This document shows, piece by piece, positions 62,831-64,000 of a stretch of DNA of 64,000 nt (position 1 is the first letter of the stretch; each line of letters opens with the position of its first letter). Source of the DNA: Pogona vitticeps. Lineage: Eukaryota > Chordata > Lepidosauria > Squamata > Agamidae. The translations under genes were made by a program, and so were the position numbers. Where the stretch lies: NCBI RefSeq assembly GCF_051106095.1, contig NC_135785.1, forward strand, positions 181,900,045-181,964,044, read 5' to 3'. The notes under the pieces are model-generated. The model was given only the letters and a program-made list of their open reading frames with translations. It ran no database searches and was not told the DNA's origin.

Positions 62831-64000
62831 CGGGTTGCCAGGGCTGGAGATCGGAGCGGACAGAGAGGCAGCCCGAAGCTCGAAGGGGTTTGCGAAGCTG
62901 TCTTTCTAGCCAGCTTCGCAAACACCCTCCCCGCCGCCCGTCAGCTGTTCTTCGGGCTGCCTCTCTGTCCGCTCCGATCTCCAGCCCGGGTTGCCAGGGC
63001 TGGAGATCGGAGCGGACAGAGAGGCAGCCCGAAGCTCGAAGGGGTTTGCGAAGCTGGCTTTCTAGCCAGCTTCGCAAACACCCTCCCCGCCGCCCGTCAG
63101 CTGTTCTTCGGGCTGCCTCTCTGTCCGCTCGGATCTCCAGCCCTGGCAACCCGGGCTGGAGATCCGAGCGGACAGAGAGGCAGCCCGAAGCTCGAAGGGG
63201 TTTGCGAAGCTGTCTTTCTAGCCAGCTTCGCAAACACCCTCCCCGCCGCCCGTCAGCTGTTCTTCGGGCTGCCTCTCTGTCCGCTCCGATCTCCAGCCCG
63301 GGTTGCCAGGGCTGGAGATCGGAGCGGACAGAGAGGCAGCCCGAAGCTCGAAGGGGTTTGCGAAGCTGTCTTTCTAGCCAGCTTCGCAAACACCCTCCCC
63401 GCCGCCCGTCAGCTGTTCTTCGGGCTGCCTCTCTGTCCGCTCCGATCTCCAGCCCGGGTTGCCAGGGCTGGAGATCGGAGCGGACAGAGAGGCAGCCCGA
63501 TGCTCGAATTGGTTTGCGAAGCTGGCTTTCTAGCCAGCTTCGCAAACACCCTCCCCGCTGCCCGTCAGCTGTTCTTCGGGCTGCCTCTCTGTCCGCTCCG
63601 ATCTCCAGCCCGGGTTGCCAGGGCTGGAGATCGGAGCGGACAGAGAGGCAGCCCGAAGCTCGAAGGGGTTTGCGAAGCTGGCTTTCTAGCCAGCTTCGCA
63701 AACACCCTCCCCGCTGCCCGTCAGCTGTTCTTCGGGCTGCCTCTCTGTCCGCTCCGATCTCCAGCCCGGGTTGCCAGGGCTGGAGATCCGAGCGGACAGA
63801 GAGGCAGCCCGAAGCTCGAAGGGGTTTGCGAAGCTGTCTTTCTAGCCAGCTTCGCAAACACCCTCCCCGCCGCCCGTCAGCTGTTCTTCGGGCTGCCTCT
63901 CTGTCCGCTCCGATCTCCAGCCCGGGTTGCCAGGGCTGGAGATCGGAGCGGACAGAGAGGCAGCCCGAAGCTCGAAGGGGTTTGCGAAGCTGTCTTTCTA
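62831..64000. repeat. Palindromic tandem array 2, units of exactly 156 bp
   Basis: The anchor CGGGTTGCCAGGGCTGGAGA starts at 62831, 62987, 63299, 63455, 63611, 63767 and 63923, all multiples of 156 bp apart. At the expected 63143 site the junction is inverted (CCCTGGCAACCCGGGCTGG at about 63141-63159). Each unit is a hairpin with arms GGAGCGGACAGAGAGGCAGC and GCTGCCTCTCTGTCCGCTCC, and a small inner hairpin AAGCTGGCTTTCTAGCCAGC or a one-base variant. Copies are nearly identical, which indicates recent amplification or homogenisation. The array continues past the window end. Because 156 is divisible by three, a 347-codon open frame with a 52-residue repeat arises on the minus strand; I do not treat it as a gene. 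Confidence 0.96.

Larger units (their letters stand above)
61585..64000. mobile_element. Tigger-like element with interior expanded into palindromic satellite; right end outside window
   Basis: After TA at 61583-61584 the end CAGTGGTGCCTCGCATAACG starts an element whose first 140 bp resemble the other copies. They have hairpins around AACGTTATGTGAAAACATCG and a palindrome GGATAATCCGTTCCAATTGG / CCAATTGGAACGGATTATCC at 61689-61720. The interior then becomes very GC-rich and is made of two arrays of tandem palindromes (61932-62815 and about 62831-64000). With at least 2.4 kb it is at least four times longer than any other copy here. The right terminus is not in the window, so this assignment rests on one end. 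Confidence 0.72.

Noticed and set aside
62814-63857. 347-codon open frame on the minus strand with a 52-residue repeat
   Set aside because: It is a by-product of the 156-bp satellite (156 is divisible by three and the unit lacks stops in this frame). Palindromic arms code similar strings on both strands, and there is no known domain, promoter or splice context.

Overview
This window is vertebrate nuclear DNA, almost certainly from a squamate reptile (a lizard, less likely a snake). The evidence is the repeat set: BovB (RTE) LINE fragments, two copies of a Sauria-type SINE carrying a BovB-like end, L2-clade and CR1 LINEs, a Ty1/copia fossil, hAT-type MITEs, and many TA-flanked Tigger-like MITEs. 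The species cannot be named from sequence alone.

The only host gene I can support is the 3' half of MID1 (midline 1, TRIM18), a microtubule-associated E3 ubiquitin ligase of the RING/B-box/coiled-coil/COS/FN3/B30.2 family. It lies on the minus strand as seven consecutive coding exons: 54383-54276, 48978-48830, 43687-43560, 42827-42684, 34836-34675, 32699-32492 and 31512-31164. Their lengths are 108, 149, 128, 144, 162, 208 and 349 nt including the stop. All splice sites are GT/AG and the codon phases join without a break. Together they encode residues equivalent to 253-667 of the 667-residue human protein as I recall it: the end of the coiled coil, the COS box, FN3 and B30.2. The exons for RING, the B-boxes and the first half of the coiled coil must lie beyond 64000.

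Layout: 1-9100 holds BovB pieces (one pair head-to-head), an unclassified duplicated block (about 2.7-5.9 kb), an L2 3' end and a four-copy 120-bp minisatellite. The stretch 9600-11830 is a decayed Copia element split by an L2 3' end with a large TCAA microsatellite. From 12.3 to 31.1 kb is gene-poor flank downstream of MID1, with a Tigger-like MITE at each of 12.35 and 20.66 kb, a tRNA-derived SINE, a CR1 3' end, an L2 3' end and an unassigned non-LTR element. From 31.16 to 54.38 kb are the MID1 exons and introns. The introns carry four more Tigger-like MITEs, hAT-like MITEs, two Sauria SINEs and one L2 copy with a 1.4-kb open RT frame. From 54.4 to 64 kb is the upstream MID1 intron, with a nested L2, a Tc1-family fragment and, from 61585 to the window end, a Tigger-like element whose interior has become two arrays of tandem palindromes (units of 124-125 bp and exactly 156 bp).

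No tRNA, rRNA, CRISPR or bacterial feature was seen. The most unusual structure is the palindromic satellite at 61.6-64 kb, in which some spacers between hairpins are flipped.
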